A stretch of 64,000 nt of DNA from Callipepla californica brunnescens (Eukaryota; Chordata; Aves; Galliformes; Odontophoridae), in the NCBI GenBank assembly GCA_023055505.1, contig JALIRH010000023.1:9492423-9556422 (forward strand), read 5' to 3'. The translations under genes were made by a program, and so were the position numbers. Of this stretch, positions 49,871 to 63,047 are shown one piece after another. The notes under the pieces were generated by a model, which worked only from the letters and a program-made list of their open reading frames with translations, made no database searches and was not told where the DNA came from. Every line of letters starts with the position of its first letter. Position 1 is the stretch's first letter.

Positions 49871-52798
49871 CAGCATACATATGTAATGTTTATTATCATT
49901 ATCATTATGTTATATAATGTGAGTGTATATATAGATGATTTTCTTACGTTTAAAATACTTGATGGAGTAACAAATACTACTTTTCATTGTACTACGCTGC
50001 AGCAGTAATGAAAGACTGCTTTTACTATGTATACGAAGATTGCTCTGAATCTTCATTCTGAATTTGTTCCACCCTAATAAAAGACCATGACCTTTAAATT
50101 AATTCTGTATTTTAAATGTGGCTTCAAGCCCTGTCTAAAAGCTGATTTACATGAATATAAGGTTATACCTACATGAAATGGCTTCCAGAAACAAGATCTA
50201 AGTACTGTTATCTGAATTTCCATTTATTAAAAAGTCAGATGTTTTATAGGAGAGTATGGAAACAGCTCAGAGGCCATGAGAATTGCCATTTCTGGATAGA
50301 CAGATTTAAATAACAGCTGTTTGCATGCAGTTTGCATTCTGTACTGTAGTTATTGCTCATATTTAGCCTATCACTTCAGCAGTATATTGCAGGATAATCC
50401 CATATTTTTACTTCTTTCTGAAGAACATGTATTCCATCATAATGTAGAATTCTCATTAGTGCCACTAGTAGTTTTTAAATGCTTTCAATGAATGCATCTT
50501 GTAATATTGTCACTTTAGGAGCAGTTGCTGTTCTTACGAAGGGAAAAGAAAATGCATAAAGATGGGAAGAATGTCTCTAGGCAGCCAAATGAGATTTGCC
50601 ACTTGAAAAGCACATACTCTTCTCCTCTGTTGAGGCAAGGCAACATTCTCATTGTCAAGATGGATTTCAGGAATGCTAATTACGTTGAAGTTTTAATCCC
50701 ATTGATTTTCATTGTAGACCTGCTAGAAAAAAATGCAAATTGAGTTTCAGTGTAACTACATCTTGTTTTACCAGTCGTAATTCCAAGAGAACATGTTTTT
50801 GAAATTTGTCTTTTTGGAATTGGCAGATTTTTAGAAGAAGCAGCCATTAAATGCCGATATTTGTATATATGTATAAATCAGGCACTTCTTTGAATTAGTA
50901 GCAGTTGGGTAACTGTTAAAAGAAAAAATAGTATCAGTATCTGGTTCCTTTAACTATCTGTGAGAACTGGGTCAAAACTCCAAAACAGTCAGCTGGTCAA
51001 AATCCAAATATTTCACCACTACCAATAGAATTTAACAAAAGTTGTAAAGGAAATCAATGAGATTTTCTGTTCAATTAGCACCTGTGAAATTACCATTCCT
51101 ACCAGTCAGCATAACTGTGAGAGTGTGCATCTGTGTCAGCAGGTTATTTCAGTAGAGAGACAGAATATGAGCTTTCCAACTGGTGATCTTCATTTTACAG
51201 AACTGGTGTGGATATTCTTTAGCTTGCACATTTTTTCCCAAGAGAGCTGACAGCTCCTGGAAATGTAGATTTTAAGATAGATTCACCCACCTTATTTTAA
51301 GAAATTACTAGTTTTTCTAGTTCAAGTATGGCAGAAAAAAAGAAAAAAAACATCCTTTGGAATGAATTCAGGGAGAAAATGAGATAACAATACAGTTTAA
51401 TGTGTGTGTCGCATATGTAAGTTTTTACATATTTGGTTCCATAGACAAACAAACATAGAAACAAATATAGAAACAAATAAATTAAGAAAAAAAAATGTTA
51501 TTCAAGGCAGATAAATTTAAATATAAAAGCAGAGAATTCTGAAAACAGTTCTCTGTAGCCATCCTTAAAGGAAGCTGAAATTCTGCAGAATACAGTGTCT
51601 AATTGGAAAATTTCCAAACATAGCTGGAAAGCTAATGAGTTTTCTTGTATTCTTCATGTAACTATTTCCATCCAGACCTGAGGAAGGGAGAAGTGCATGC
51701 ATTGCACAGGGTTCAATGGATCGCACAGGGTTCGATAACAAATGAAAAGGATTATTTTGAAACTCAGTTAAGTTTTTCATTTTTACATACCTAAGTTATG
51801 CTTGAGTTAGTGATTTGCTGTGCTCTGTGCCACAATCATTTACTGTGACTAGAAGCAGAGGATATTCCACCATTGCACAAGTCTCCTCCACACACAAATG
51901 CCCAAATCTATATCCACAAAAAGCCCTGAGTCTGGTAAATAGAACTTGGAATCACAAATTAATCACCCTAGGATTATAAAAAATAAATTACTGTTATGTG
52001 ACCATTAGGGTCTGTGATTTCTGTGTCTGCATTCCTTAAGTGTGAAAGCATGACCGCCTGTTAATTTCTATGAATTTACCTTTCATAATAAGTACGTAGT
52101 TTAATTTTTGTGATTTTTTTCAGTGCTACTGATTAATTTCTGTTTTATTCAGATAAATCTTAGTGATGTTTAACTGGCTGTGTTACACAAAAATGGCTAG
52201 TGTCACTACTCAAACATAGCAGAAACGTCATTTTTCAACGTCAGCTAGAAATATAAAAATCATTTTTCACATAAAGATTAATACATAAACAAGAGCTCAG
52301 CAGAGGCGTTTGAGAAACTAAATGTTCCTTGCTACAATATAAGTTTATAGGTTTGTTGTTGTTTTAGAAACAGTCACATTTCTGTTTGAAAGCAAAATAA
52401 ATGTAATGCCTATCCCTGAATGGCTGAATGGTGTAACTTAAGTAATTAATGGTACAAACTCAGAGGAAGCATTTTGTATTTGGTAGTTCGACACTGTGTG
52501 CCCTTTCTAAAATCACCATGGTGTGGTGGTGGTTTTCTGGCTGTAAATTGGCCATATGCTGCAGTGTTATCCAGGTTCAGCTAATCTCCTTTCTGGTTTA
52601 TCTGCTCCCCCTGGATTTTGGGTTGTGTCTCTGTTCCCTCACTCCTTGTGTGTGACTTTGTGGTTATCGTACATTGTGGCTGCCTGGCATCCACAGGTAC
52701 AAGAGAGAACAATGAAAGGAGATGGGAAGCGCTTTCAAGTAGACTAAAGGTTATTGCCAGAAGAGGATCATGTTTTCCATGTCTGAGGAATCTTCTTA
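49871..52798. other. Intron, no gene seen
   Basis: AT-rich. A short direct repeat GCACAGGGTTC occurs twice near 51703-51733, and ATAGAAACAAAT is repeated in 51450-51480. No gene recognised. The stretch 52490-52790 has more mixed composition but no identifiable element. Confidence 0.7.
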
Positions 52799-53839
52799 TG
52801 TGTCTTAGTTTCAGCTGGGACAGAATTGTTTTCTTCAGTGTCTGGTATGATGCTACATTTTGGTTCTAGGAGAAACAAGCTGTTGATAACACATGGACGT
52901 TTATCACTGCTGCTATGCAGTGCTGTTCAGAGCCAATGCTATCCTCAGCAAAGGGCCCATGGAGATGAGAGGGAACAGAATTGGAACAGCTGACTTGAAC
53001 TGACCAAAGGGATATTCCTTATTATATGACATCATGCAGAAGGAGATTTGAAGGGAGTGGGAGTTCATTTCTCTCTTCTGCTGCTATGGGGCCCTAGTTG
53101 GGCATCAGTCAGGGGGTGGTGGGCTATTGATTTTGCATCACTTATTGTATATACTTAGGTATTTGTAATAACTATTATCCTTTTCCTTTTCTCTATCCTA
53201 AAAAGTAGTTTTATCTCATCCCATGAGTTTTGGGATTTTTTGTTTATTATTTTGTTTTGTTTTGTTTTATTTATTTTATTTTATTTTATTTTATTTTATT
53301 TTATTTTATTTTATTTTATTTTATTTTATTTTATTCTTTCTTCAGTCCCACTGGGAGGGAGAAGAGAGGGCAAAAGACTGGTTATGACACATACTAATTC
53401 TGGCAACTAAGATGAGGTATGAAGGGTTGAGATAACAGCAGATCTGAGCTGAGCATGTTAACACAGTGTTGTAGTAGTTTGATAATTACTGGTCACAGTG
53501 TTGATTTTTCTCCCTATTTATGGAGCTCTTTGAGAGTCTTCTCATGGAATGATATTATGTAGCACCTTGCTTGCTGTTTATTTACCCTGCTGCGTTGTTT
53601 GTCATCCCTGAGGTTTTAGTTTTGCAATGCTATGTGGCACTGGCTTATATCATGACAAAATTAAAGAAACTAATGTTCTCTGTGTATTCATCATTGCAGT
53701 CATCTTTGGGCTATGGAAGCCATGCTGTTGATACTATTAGTAATGACACTCTTTGCTTTGTCTCTCCCATCCAACTGGTAAGGAAAAGTGAGCAAATGAC
53801 TGTGTAGTGCTTAGACACCTGCCAGGTTAAACCACAACA
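52799..53839 (+). mobile_element. ERVL-like element: LTR plus degraded remainder
   Basis: From 52799 (TGTGTCTTAGTTTCAGCTGG) the sequence follows an avian ERVL-type LTR: GGAACAGCTGACTTGAAC, TGACCAAAGGGATATTCC, TATGACATCATGCAGAAGG, TTTATCTCATCCCATGAG, then GTCCCACTGGGAGGGAG to about 53391. A second LTR end (GTGTAGTGCTTAGACACC, GGTTAAACCACAACA) appears at about 53786-53839. The roughly 395 bases between are unlike the LTR and begin near TTCTGGCAACTAAGATGAGG, loosely like the start of an ERVL interior. So this is either a decayed LTR-interior-LTR remnant or an LTR with an insertion. No coding capacity. Confidence 0.7.
53250..53334. repeat. (TTTTG)n/(TTTTA)n pentanucleotide microsatellite inside the LTR
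   Basis: Three TTTTG units followed by about 13 nearly perfect TTTTA units. It lies in the LTR just before its terminal segment, likely grown from a T-rich stretch of the U5 side. Confidence 0.95.
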
Positions 53840-54599
53840 ACATGTTTGGTCAGAAGAAAGTCTGAGACGTGCTGCCTTTGATGGTTAGCTGAAGTAAATG
53901 CTTAGTAAGAAAAGGAACAAGCACAAAGTGATGGTTCTCCCATTCATCATATTTTCCCAGCTTCTAGCTGTTTAGAGACTTTCATTTCAAGAACTTAATA
54001 AACTTGAAGTTGTATTTTCCTTCAATTTTTCACCTGTTGGAAGTCTTCTCTTTAGCCAACTCAAAGGTGGCAGCTCCACAGATATGGGGTCTTGTATGGG
54101 AAATTTACAAACATATCCATTGTATGCAAACAGCAGAATGAAAAAAATCACCCAACTAGAACTAAGTAAATTATGAATACAAAGCCTCTGTTTCAGACAC
54201 AGTACTATATTAAGAAAAAGCCCTAATACACTTTCAGTGTCTATACCACCTATTTCAAAAGCTCCTCCACGACTCTGGAAGGTTTTCCAGTGTCAGGTTA
54301 GTCCTCTGGTGGTTCATCACAGTGATGTGAATCTCAAACAGAGAGCTATCAGCCAGCATAGGAAAAAGTATATTTTTAGGGAGCAACAGTGCAGAGTTTT
54401 TGTGTGAAACCATGCAACAGTGAAGTTGGCCATTGGAGACATCATATTTCTCAGGCCATGAGGCTGCCCACTGACACATCCCATAGGAGGCAAGTTCTGT
54501 CTCACAGTCACCTCTCTTCCAGAACATTTTATGTAGTACTTGGAGAAATAACTTTTATCCTCAACATTTCATGATTATGAATAACAAGCCATATAGGAA
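53840..54599. other. Intron, no gene seen
   Basis: No element recognised; overlapping minus-strand frames at 54255-54527 look random. Confidence 0.7.
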
Positions 54600-54751
54600 C
54601 ATAAACAACCCTGGGGGTGTTCAAGGAACAACATGATGTTGTGTTGAGGGACATGGTTTAGTGGGAGCTATGGGTGATAGGTGAATGGTTGGACTGGTTG
54701 ATCTTGTAGGCCTTTTCCAACCTTGGCAATTCTATGATTCTGTGATTCTAT
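54600..54751 (+). mobile_element. CR1 LINE tail fragment
   Basis: GGGTGTTCAAGGAACAAC, GAGGGACATGGTTTAGTGGG, GGTTGGACTGGTTGATCTTG, TTTCCAACCTTGGCAATTC, then ATTCTATGATTCTGTGATTC. The GTTTAGTGGG variant marks a CR1 subfamily different from the others here. Confidence 0.9.
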
Positions 54752-57700
54752 AACATATGAATGGGCAAACTGCTGAATGGTTGTCTGTGTGTCTTACCAG
54801 CTCCTACAAAAACACATGCATACATTGTAATCTGAAAAGAGCAAACCTTGATGGAAGAATCTGTGCAAGGTTTTGTGGATGACATGAGAAACAAGAAGAA
54901 GCAGAAGGCTGAAACCTGGATTGCATGGTGAAAAACTTACGCATGTATCAGCGTTATTTATTGCACTGTCAGAGGTCATCTGTAATCCCATTGTCAGGAT
55001 TTATGCTTAGCACAATTACTGTGCTATGCTAAGCACAGCCAGAGTAATCTCATTCCAGAAAATGTGGAGCTCGGAGAAAGACAGGATTGCAGATGTCTAA
55101 AGCAGATTTGTTTTCTCCATGGCTTCAATTTTGCATCTGTTTGTTTTGATGACGCTAGCTAGAGACAAACCAACAGAGGAAATGAAAGCTGTATATTCAT
55201 GCTGCAGAACCAGACATGCTTCATCATCAATAACAGAAAATCTTTTTCTTCTATTTGCAGAGGCATAATCCTCTCATTTTCAAGTAATTTTTATATCCTT
55301 TGGAGGCTTTTTTTAATTTGTGGACTGACATAAATGTAGTTGTCCAAATTAAATGTACTCAAGTAACATGTTTACCCAGTGCTTTCTGCTTATTATTTCC
55401 TAGAGTAGTAATTTTTTATCTTGAAATGGTTTCTCTTTCTCCTGGTAGGAGAGGGAATAAGTGGCATATCTCCTCATTCTAGTTTATGTCTTAAGAGATA
55501 CCAGTGATATCAGGTCATATTTCATTATTTCTTTTTAGTATGTTATTCTTCTGAAAGATTAGGATATAAACAAAATACTCATCTTTTATATGAGGATCAG
55601 TTTGAACCCCATACTTGATGTTTACAAGTGAAATCCCATCTAATGATTATTTGCTTTGTGGTGCAAACTGGTGTGCTGTATTTCAGGTCTGTTTAAGTTC
55701 GAGATTATAAAAAAAGTCTTCAAGGGACTTTCATAACCATGCTGTCTTCAAATAGGAATTTCTCAGAAGAATGAAAAGATATAAAAGAATTCTTAATTTT
55801 TTGTGTAGTGCTGTCTTTTCTGTCTTTCACTAGATCTATGTAGTATAGCTTTGTACTGTGTCAACTTTATGGACATTGGTTTGTGGAATAGGTTTGTGTT
55901 AAATGAGATTAAGAGAAGTATCAATCAGGCTTTATTTACTGAACTGCAATTGTTATTGTAGGATTAAAAGCAATATTATGCAAGTTAGTATTTTTTTTTT
56001 AATTAAAAACATTAGAAATAGATAGCATTTTGCTATCTAATGACATTAAGAGTTTCGGATGACAAAATCTTCCTCACGAATCTGTATCATGAACCTGTCA
56101 CACAGCTTTTTAATTGCTACTATTTAATTTTTTTTTTAACTTTCTCACATCAAGTTGACTGTCATACCCCAGTGTACCAGAATTAACAGAAATGGCTTTC
56201 TATTTAATGACTGACGCTGACCAGACTGAATTGTACAGTCACTGCATTGATACTACTACTCCCTTGGAGACTGCAGTCCAAGCTGTCATGATTTTTGTTA
56301 AATGAACTGTGGATATAATAGTAGCAGAGATTAAACAACAAAATATAATACAGCTTGTACCTGTCTGCAGAAAGATATATCTTAGTTTTAAATAAAAGTC
56401 AAACAATCTCCAAAAGCTGCATTTGCTTTTTTTCCTCCACTGTTAGTAGTCAATGGTGTATCACAGTCATGAAGCGCTACAAGGAATAATTGCTATCTTA
56501 ACTTGAAGAAAAATACTATTTCTGCTCCAGATATCTTCACACAGCAGCTAGTCTGTAAGCAGTTAGTAACTGATAAAGCATATTTGATGGCACCAGAGGC
56601 AGGTTATTCAGTTGAGAGTTTTCAGGCAAAGTAAATTTCTTGGGAATTTGGAGAATAATAGCCCCATTATAGCTTTTGGAAATAGACAGCACGACTCATA
56701 AAGCTATTGGAGTATTTGGTAAAAGTTAATGAGCATATAGATGAGGAAAGCCTATTTGCACTGCAGTATTTGAAGTATAAAGATTTATTCAGCTATTTCC
56801 TTGTAACTGATAAAAGGGAGTACATTCACAAGTTTTCTTGTAGAATAACGTCTGATTAATAATAAAGAGGAAAGGTCTGGTAAAATGGGCAGTGTTAACA
56901 GTGGGAAAAGCTTTCTTGTAGAGTCATACCAAAATGACTGCTTAAGTTCCAGCTGTTCCTTGTCCTTCTTGAGAAGCTAGATAGCAGAATGTTAATTTAA
57001 GAAATACACTTATCATTAAAAAAATGTACTGCCGAGTTCTTGAAATATCAGTTGATGTAGGTATGAGACAGGAGATTAAATTCAGTGTTGTCAAGTTCAG
57101 GTGAGACTTCTCAAGAAGACAGTCCGTTGGTATATATGTGGAGGTATCTGACATCTTAGGAAGTAGCTTTGGATGAGATTCTTCAAGGCCCATCTGTCAG
57201 GCCTATACCTAGAAATGTTTGTAGTTTCTCAGCACTGCTTCGGTCATGAGAGTAGGATGGCATTGCAACTTGTTTGGCTTGGACCTTAATCAAACTTGAA
57301 TAAAAGTAATCATCTAATGAGTAAGATGTAATGTCTTTAAGGGTGGAGAAAAAAGATCTAAAACCAGATCTTAGTAGTACAATGTATATTACATTATAAG
57401 AAATTATTTAGAAAATATTATCTACTCAAATTGTTATCTGTCTCTGATTTCTTACTCATCTCATTTTGTTATGATTGAGCTGTAAAGTATCTCTAATGTG
57501 TTAGTTTTACTTTTTAAAAGTAGTAAACCTGGGGTTAGCTGATAGGTACCTATTCCCTGATATTGTTGCTTTGGATTTCAGAAGTCAACCTCCTAAAGCC
57601 AGGGGAAGGTAAAATGCTTCTAACCATATATGAACATAGCTGACAAAACACAAGAAGTGCTTTTTATAATTTGACTGCCTTCAATTTAGAAAATTGAAGT

Positions 57701-59635
57701 CCCTTGAAAGAAAATCGCACATTTCAAATACTGTTTATCATGTATGAAGCATGAGAACGTTCATTCAGATCAGGACTTAGACAGTTCTGTACCTTAAACA
57801 GAGGCAGTTAAGCAAATAGTAATAATAATAATAGTAGTAATAAGAACAGATACGTATCTTGTTTGCCAAATCTGGGATATCTATGGGACAACTGAGGGTC
57901 TTAGAACCAAATAAATGTTCTCCTTTCGCAAATTATCTGCCAAAGCCAGTTACTTTTTTCCTCCAACCCATTCAGGACTGTCTCTGATGCATGCTGAGAT
58001 CCTTTCTTCACACATGCCATTTTCCCATTAGATCACTGAATAATGCTAGCAGAGCAAACACATGCCCTCATGGCTGTGCACATCATCAGGAATAGGCAAA
58101 ATAGATCTGTATGTCCCACATCCATGTAAAAATACCAGCCGTGCCACTGTGCTGCCTTTTTTAGCTCCTCTTATGTTTCCTTAAGTGTATACTTTAAAAT
58201 ATCTATCAGTCTGTTAGGTGGGATTGGTTTCAGGATGTGTATACCTGATTCGGATACCTGTGGGTGTGCTTTCTCTTCTGTTATGAAATGCCAAAAATGT
58301 TTTAATAAGTAAATATCAAAATCTTTTGAAAATGTGCCATTTACATTTGAAAGTACAGAGATTCCCTTCTGTCTGGAAAATCGGAATGGCAGTTTATGAG
58401 CAAAAGGAATTTTATGAGTTGATGAAAAGATTTCAAAAACAGAGCAACCATTGGAATAGGTCTTTCAATTTTTAAGTAACAGCTGATAACAATGAAAAAT
58501 GACAGCTCCTCAACAGACATGGTTTTGTTTTAATGCATTCTGTAGTGTGCTTGCCTGTGCTGGTGACAAGGAATTTGTTTTCCTCTGGCACTGCTGTGCA
58601 TCTGGCACAGCAGCAGGAGAGAGAGCTGCATTTTGTTGTATTATGTGTAGCATTAACAGAGCTATTAGTCAAGTGCTGATTGCACTGCCTTTATTGTTAG
58701 GTGACACATGATGCAAAAAGATGGAACTAGAGCTTTAGACTAGACAAGCTTAGTGGACTGTTAAAAATGTGGCTGGAATCACAGCACAGTATGATTCAGT
58801 TCAGTCATGAATTTCAGTGGGGCAAAGAAAACAAAACAAGTTTCTTATTTAAAAACTAATGCATTTGGAAATCACCTGTGGAGAATTTGCTTTCTTATTT
58901 CAGAGCACAAACAAACAACGCTTCCTGTAAATAGAGCATCAATTTAGTTTGTATTTGGCTTCAGAAAACAAGATATGCAAAAAAAAGTCTTGATTTTAAA
59001 GCTGTTATATTTACAGGTATTTGAATACTGGTGTTATAAATGAATACTACTCATAAAATTAGAGCATTTGAACATTACAGTTAATTACATACTTTGTAGT
59101 TTGCTTATTAGATGTATAAGAACTTTATTTTCATTGTAACTGAACAGTAGCATATTTCTGAATTTGTATTTCTGAAGATGGGTGCAGTAACACACTGAAG
59201 AGCATTGGCTAAAGGCTGACTTTCATGGCACAAAGAATATGAACTTCACTGAAATTACAGAATATTGAGTTTGTTTTCATCAACTATTTCAATGCTTGAA
59301 TCTAAGAATAATTTTCTTAATGTTGGTATCAGTAGAACTGAAAATCACAACTCTTCACAGACAAGAAACTAAAAAAAAAAAAAATTGAAATCTTTACCTA
59401 ATTCATTATGTTTATAACGTGAATATTCATTTACAAACTGTTTGTGTACATCCTTCAGATTTACAAAAAAAAAAAAAAAAGAAAAAAAGATGCTGTTCAA
59501 ATGCTGTAAGTCTCTTCTCATGAGGTTTTTGACTTGCCATTCTGAATCTGTTTGTATGCTGTTTGTAATTACGGCCATTTGGGACTCAGAAGAGTAAATA
59601 ATAATTTCAGTTGCATGCATTTCTTATTTCCACAG
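54752..59635. other. Intron ahead of the discoidin exon
   Basis: AT-rich. An (ATA/GTA)n patch lies at 57818-57843; A runs at 59371-59383 and 59465-59480. No gene or mobile element recognised. The final bases contain the TTTCCACAG acceptor. Confidence 0.75.
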
Positions 59636-59817
59636 GATGCTCTGGCCCACTAGGGATAGAAGGAGGAATTGTGTCAAACCAACAAATTACTGCATCATCT
59701 ACTCATCGAGCTCTCTTTGGACTCCAGAAATGGTATCCATACTATGCACGACTTAATAAGAAGGGTCTTGTGAATGCTTGGACTGCTGCAGAAAATGACA
59801 GATGGCCATGGATTCAG
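59636..59817 (+). CDS. EDIL3: EDIL3 exon: start of discoidin (F5/8C) domain 1 (probably exon 6)
   Basis: A 182-base exon starts after a TTTCCACAG acceptor and ends at a GTAACA donor. It begins in phase 1, taking the last base of the EGF3 exon, and ends on a complete codon (phase 0). It encodes the N-terminal part of an F5/8 type C domain: [16 protein letters not shown], then [20 protein letters not shown], then [15 protein letters not shown]. This strand order (first cysteine, GIxSNxQITASS, W/Y-rich spike region, NAW) is typical of discoidin domains that bind phosphatidylserine and matrix glycans. The domain continues in exons right of the window. The donor is weaker than the other two, and the frame runs open for 123 bases into the intron to a TAG at 59941-59943; I treat that as read-through only. 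Confidence 0.97.
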
Positions 59818-61424
59818 GTAACAGATGGAGCTGAGGAGAAAAAAATCTCCTTGATTCAGTTGCCAGAGTCACTTAAGGAACTGATGAAGACAAGTGGTAA
59901 TCTAACAGCTAGATTCTTTTTCACTGTCAGAAATGTAGCCTAGACTAAAAGGGACTATTTAGTTGCAAAAGAGGAATAATCTGAACTTTACAAATGTGCA
60001 AATCTTTTTAATTTAAAAAATGCATGCATATGTTCCATTGTGACTCTCAGCTGCAGAAGCAAATTTATAAAGACTCTTTTCAAGGGAGCAGCTTCCCACA
60101 TATGCTACATTTACTCATTAGGTCATTAGTAGCATTTAGCAGCGATATCTCTTAGTGGAGGTACTCTGACACACTCCTTGAGCATAATTCTAGACTGTTT
60201 TAATGCAATCTTGGCTGTACCAGAGCCTTTGGGAATTGTTTGTCCTCTCTGCTGAGCTGCTCCATGCACATAGGTTAAGTGTTGTGTGCACCTTGCTGGA
60301 AGTAACAGGAACTGTTGTAATTAAGGTTGAAATAGCTGTTTGAACATATCCATAGGGCTGAAAGTACATACTTTTTCACTCCTGCTTAATGGTATAATGC
60401 CTAGAATGATTTAAATGGCAGTGCTCCGCTTTGTGGAATGGATTTCTTCACTCACAGCAATTGACTTTGGTAGAAGTCATGAAGCAGTAGAAAATGAAGT
60501 CCTTTAGCTATATTTTAATGAAGATAATGATTGTCTAGTGGTGGCTGTTGATATTTACTTTTATTGTGTTTTTATTATATGAGAGCTGGAGTGAACTTTT
60601 AACATGCTCAGCTAGTTACTCACAAAAAAAAAAGTCACTGTAGTAAATATGTGAAGAGGGTGCTTCCCTCCCTCCCTCATATCATGGGAATAACAGAGGA
60701 TGGTTCAGAGCATCGTGTGCACTAACATTGAGTTGAGCTGTCTGTTTGTCCCTTAGCTGTGCCAAACACACTATTGCTGAACCTACCCTTGCGTGCATTG
60801 CAGAATTTTAGTTCAAGTCAGACTGCTGTTTGAGGTTTTCCTGAGCAGTTCCCAGATGTTTTGGAAGAAAACCTGCAGGATTGTCTGTTCATTTTTCTTG
60901 TTTGGAGAACAGGCGCAATGCACTGCTTGATGAAGTCCTCTGGAGCTGCTGTGAGAATGCTGGATCCTGTCAGTTCAGAAAAATGAAGCTTGTGTTGCTG
61001 TTTGTTATTCACTGCAGAATGAAAACACAAAGGTCCTTCAGTGTATCTAAAGTCAGTTTTCTTCTGACCAGAGGGGTTAGGAAGTTTGTGAAATTTATAC
61101 ACTTTTGAAAAAAGACCTGGAAAGAATAACACAAAGGGACTTGAGTAGAATTATGTGGAGTGGAAAGCTATTGTAATTTGAACGGATAATGAAAAACATC
61201 CATTTTGCAGTAGCTTTAGGGCTGCTTTAGAGTGTGTGCTTTATTAAATATTCTGAAGAAAGAAGTCAGAGTCATTTAGCACTGGCCCCCTGAACATGCC
61301 TTTCTTAGAAGATGGACTGGATGCAGGCTGCCAGGGGTTAGTTACTTCCACGTTTGTACTCAGCAAAGCCAAAGCCCTTCATTGAGGAATCCCTCAGACA
61401 GATGTGGAAATTTCTGTCCAGACT
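59818..61424. other. Intron, no gene seen
   Basis: Starts at the GTAACA donor. No gene or repeat recognised; frames at 60818-61132 occur on both strands and look random. Confidence 0.75.
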
Positions 61425-61555
61425 GTAGAATTGTAGAATGGTTTGGATTGGAGGGGACCTTTTGAGATCATCAGGTTCCAACCCCCCAGCTATAGGCAGG
61501 GATACCTCCCACTAGACCAAACTGTTCAAAGCCCCAGCCAGCCTGGATATGTCTT
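61425..61555 (-). mobile_element. CR1 LINE tail fragment, antisense
   Basis: GTAGAATGGTTTGGATTGGA, CATCAGGTTCCAACCCCCC, GGGATACCTCCCACTAGACC and CAGCCAGCCTGG are the standard reverse complement of a CR1 3' end. Similarity is high, suggesting a younger copy. Confidence 0.9.
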
Positions 61556-62307
61556 CCTTTTTATTTTACCTGGAAGGAAATTTGGACCAATTGAGAAAAT
61601 ACACAAATCTCAGCCCAGGGTATCAGGTTAGAAATGCAGACTTTTTGAGTTAACATCTTAGTCTAAGTAGTGCCAGTCACCTGTGGGTAATTCTCTGATT
61701 TTGGCAATCATATTAAGCAGGGACTTAACTGAAATCTAATAAGTTGGTATAATTGATGTGTAGTAAGCACATATCATACCATTGCTTTCTTTTTCTTCTC
61801 ATCTTTCCTTAAAAATAAACTTTTCTCTATAATTATCAAAGAACTTGCCAGTATATCTGTCAGAGTTCAGAACAAAAAGAGAATTACTCTTTGCAGTGAA
61901 AAATAAGTTTATATCTTGAGAGAATTTTCTTTTCAAAGGACTTTGGTTCTTGAAGCACATGGGGTCAGTAAATCTCACTTGGGTACAGAGATGATAATAG
62001 TATAAGGAAAAATGGTTCTAAAGAAACCCTGTTTTGATTCAGCAAGGATAGAGTATCCCAGAAACTGACACTTAGGCTCTCTGTAGTAGTTCTTTACACG
62101 AAAACCCAGTCTTATTCTTCAAGCATGCAAAACACACTAAGAGACAGGTGCTGTCACCTGTGAGGGTGAACAGTTTCTGTTGTAGATGAGAAACCAGGAA
62201 ATCTCATATATAAAATTTGGACAGCATCTGTAATGGCCAGAGAGATACTTCTTCAGTCAGAATACTCACATCTGTACTGCGTTTCTTGCTGTCTTCCTTT
62301 TGGTCTT
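61556..62307. other. Intron, no gene seen
   Basis: AT-rich stretch between a CR1 tail and the endogenous retrovirus. Nothing recognised. The retroviral integration edge should be near 62307. Confidence 0.75.
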
Positions 62308-63047
62308 TGTCACGCTCCAATATAAAGGAGGGAGACGAGGTTCTTTGATTATGTGTATACCCGATGGCGAGATTAAGACACAACGGGTCAAATGTTAGCC
62401 CAACCAGTTTATTACAATTACTAGTTGCTTAGGGATATGGGGAAGGGAAGGTGAGCGATAGGAAAGGGATAAAAAGCAAGGAGTCTTGATAGAAAGCAAG
62501 AGAGATATAATCACCACCGTGGGTCCAACGAGGTTCGTAGTCACAGGAACTCGTCTGGTCACCGCGGGGGATGGGAGATGGCAGCAAGCAGGCCTCAGGG
62601 TCCGTCTTCGGGAGTTCTCCTCAAAGATTTTCTCTCTGGGAGTTCTTCTCCAAGAATTCTCCTCCTCTCTTCTTCTCTTTTCAATTCATCTCTTCTCATC
62701 TCCCAAATCCTTGGTACAGTGAAGGCCTTTTATCCCCATTTCTCAGGTATTTTTTCTCTTTGTGTGACATGTCTGGCCCAACAGATAAGCTGCCAGAGGA
62801 TGTTGCCTTCCTTGCCATGCAGGAGCATTGTCTTTCTGTGGCGGTCAGCTTCTCCAAGCCGTACCCCCCAGAAAAGACTATTTGCACCTATTTCTGCTTA
62901 TCTTTACAACCATAAGCAGAGACAATGAGGCACCATAACACCCATCTGGGTAACCGGCAGTTATCAGTCAGAGTCTTGTCAGCAGAAAAGGCCTTACGAA
63001 GCAAGTTTTGAGACAAAAGAAGGGAAAAACAGTTTCTGTCTTTCACA
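62308..63047 (-). mobile_element. Endogenous retrovirus LTR (3' LTR), antisense
   Basis: Read on the minus strand: a U3 starting near 63047 with TGTGAAAGACAG, a TATA-like GGGATAAAAGGCC at about 62726-62738, a polyadenylation signal AATAAA at 62406-62411, then a U5 of about 100 bases ending ...GGAGCGTGACA at 62308. TGT...ACA at the ends is the usual LTR boundary; length would be about 740 bases. The right boundary is less sure because no clear polypurine tract precedes it on the minus strand. It keeps several CpG sites at 62510-62620, unlike the surrounding intron, which suggests a recent insertion. It sits antisense to EDIL3. Confidence 0.8.

Noticed and set aside
59818..59943. Extension of the discoidin exon into the intron as coding sequence
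   Set aside because: A GT donor sits exactly where the known EDIL3 exon ends, and the extra residues do not resemble discoidin sequence.
62571..62928. Open frames of 114-116 codons on the + strand
   Set aside because: They run antisense through the retroviral LTR and have no start context or homology; composition effect.
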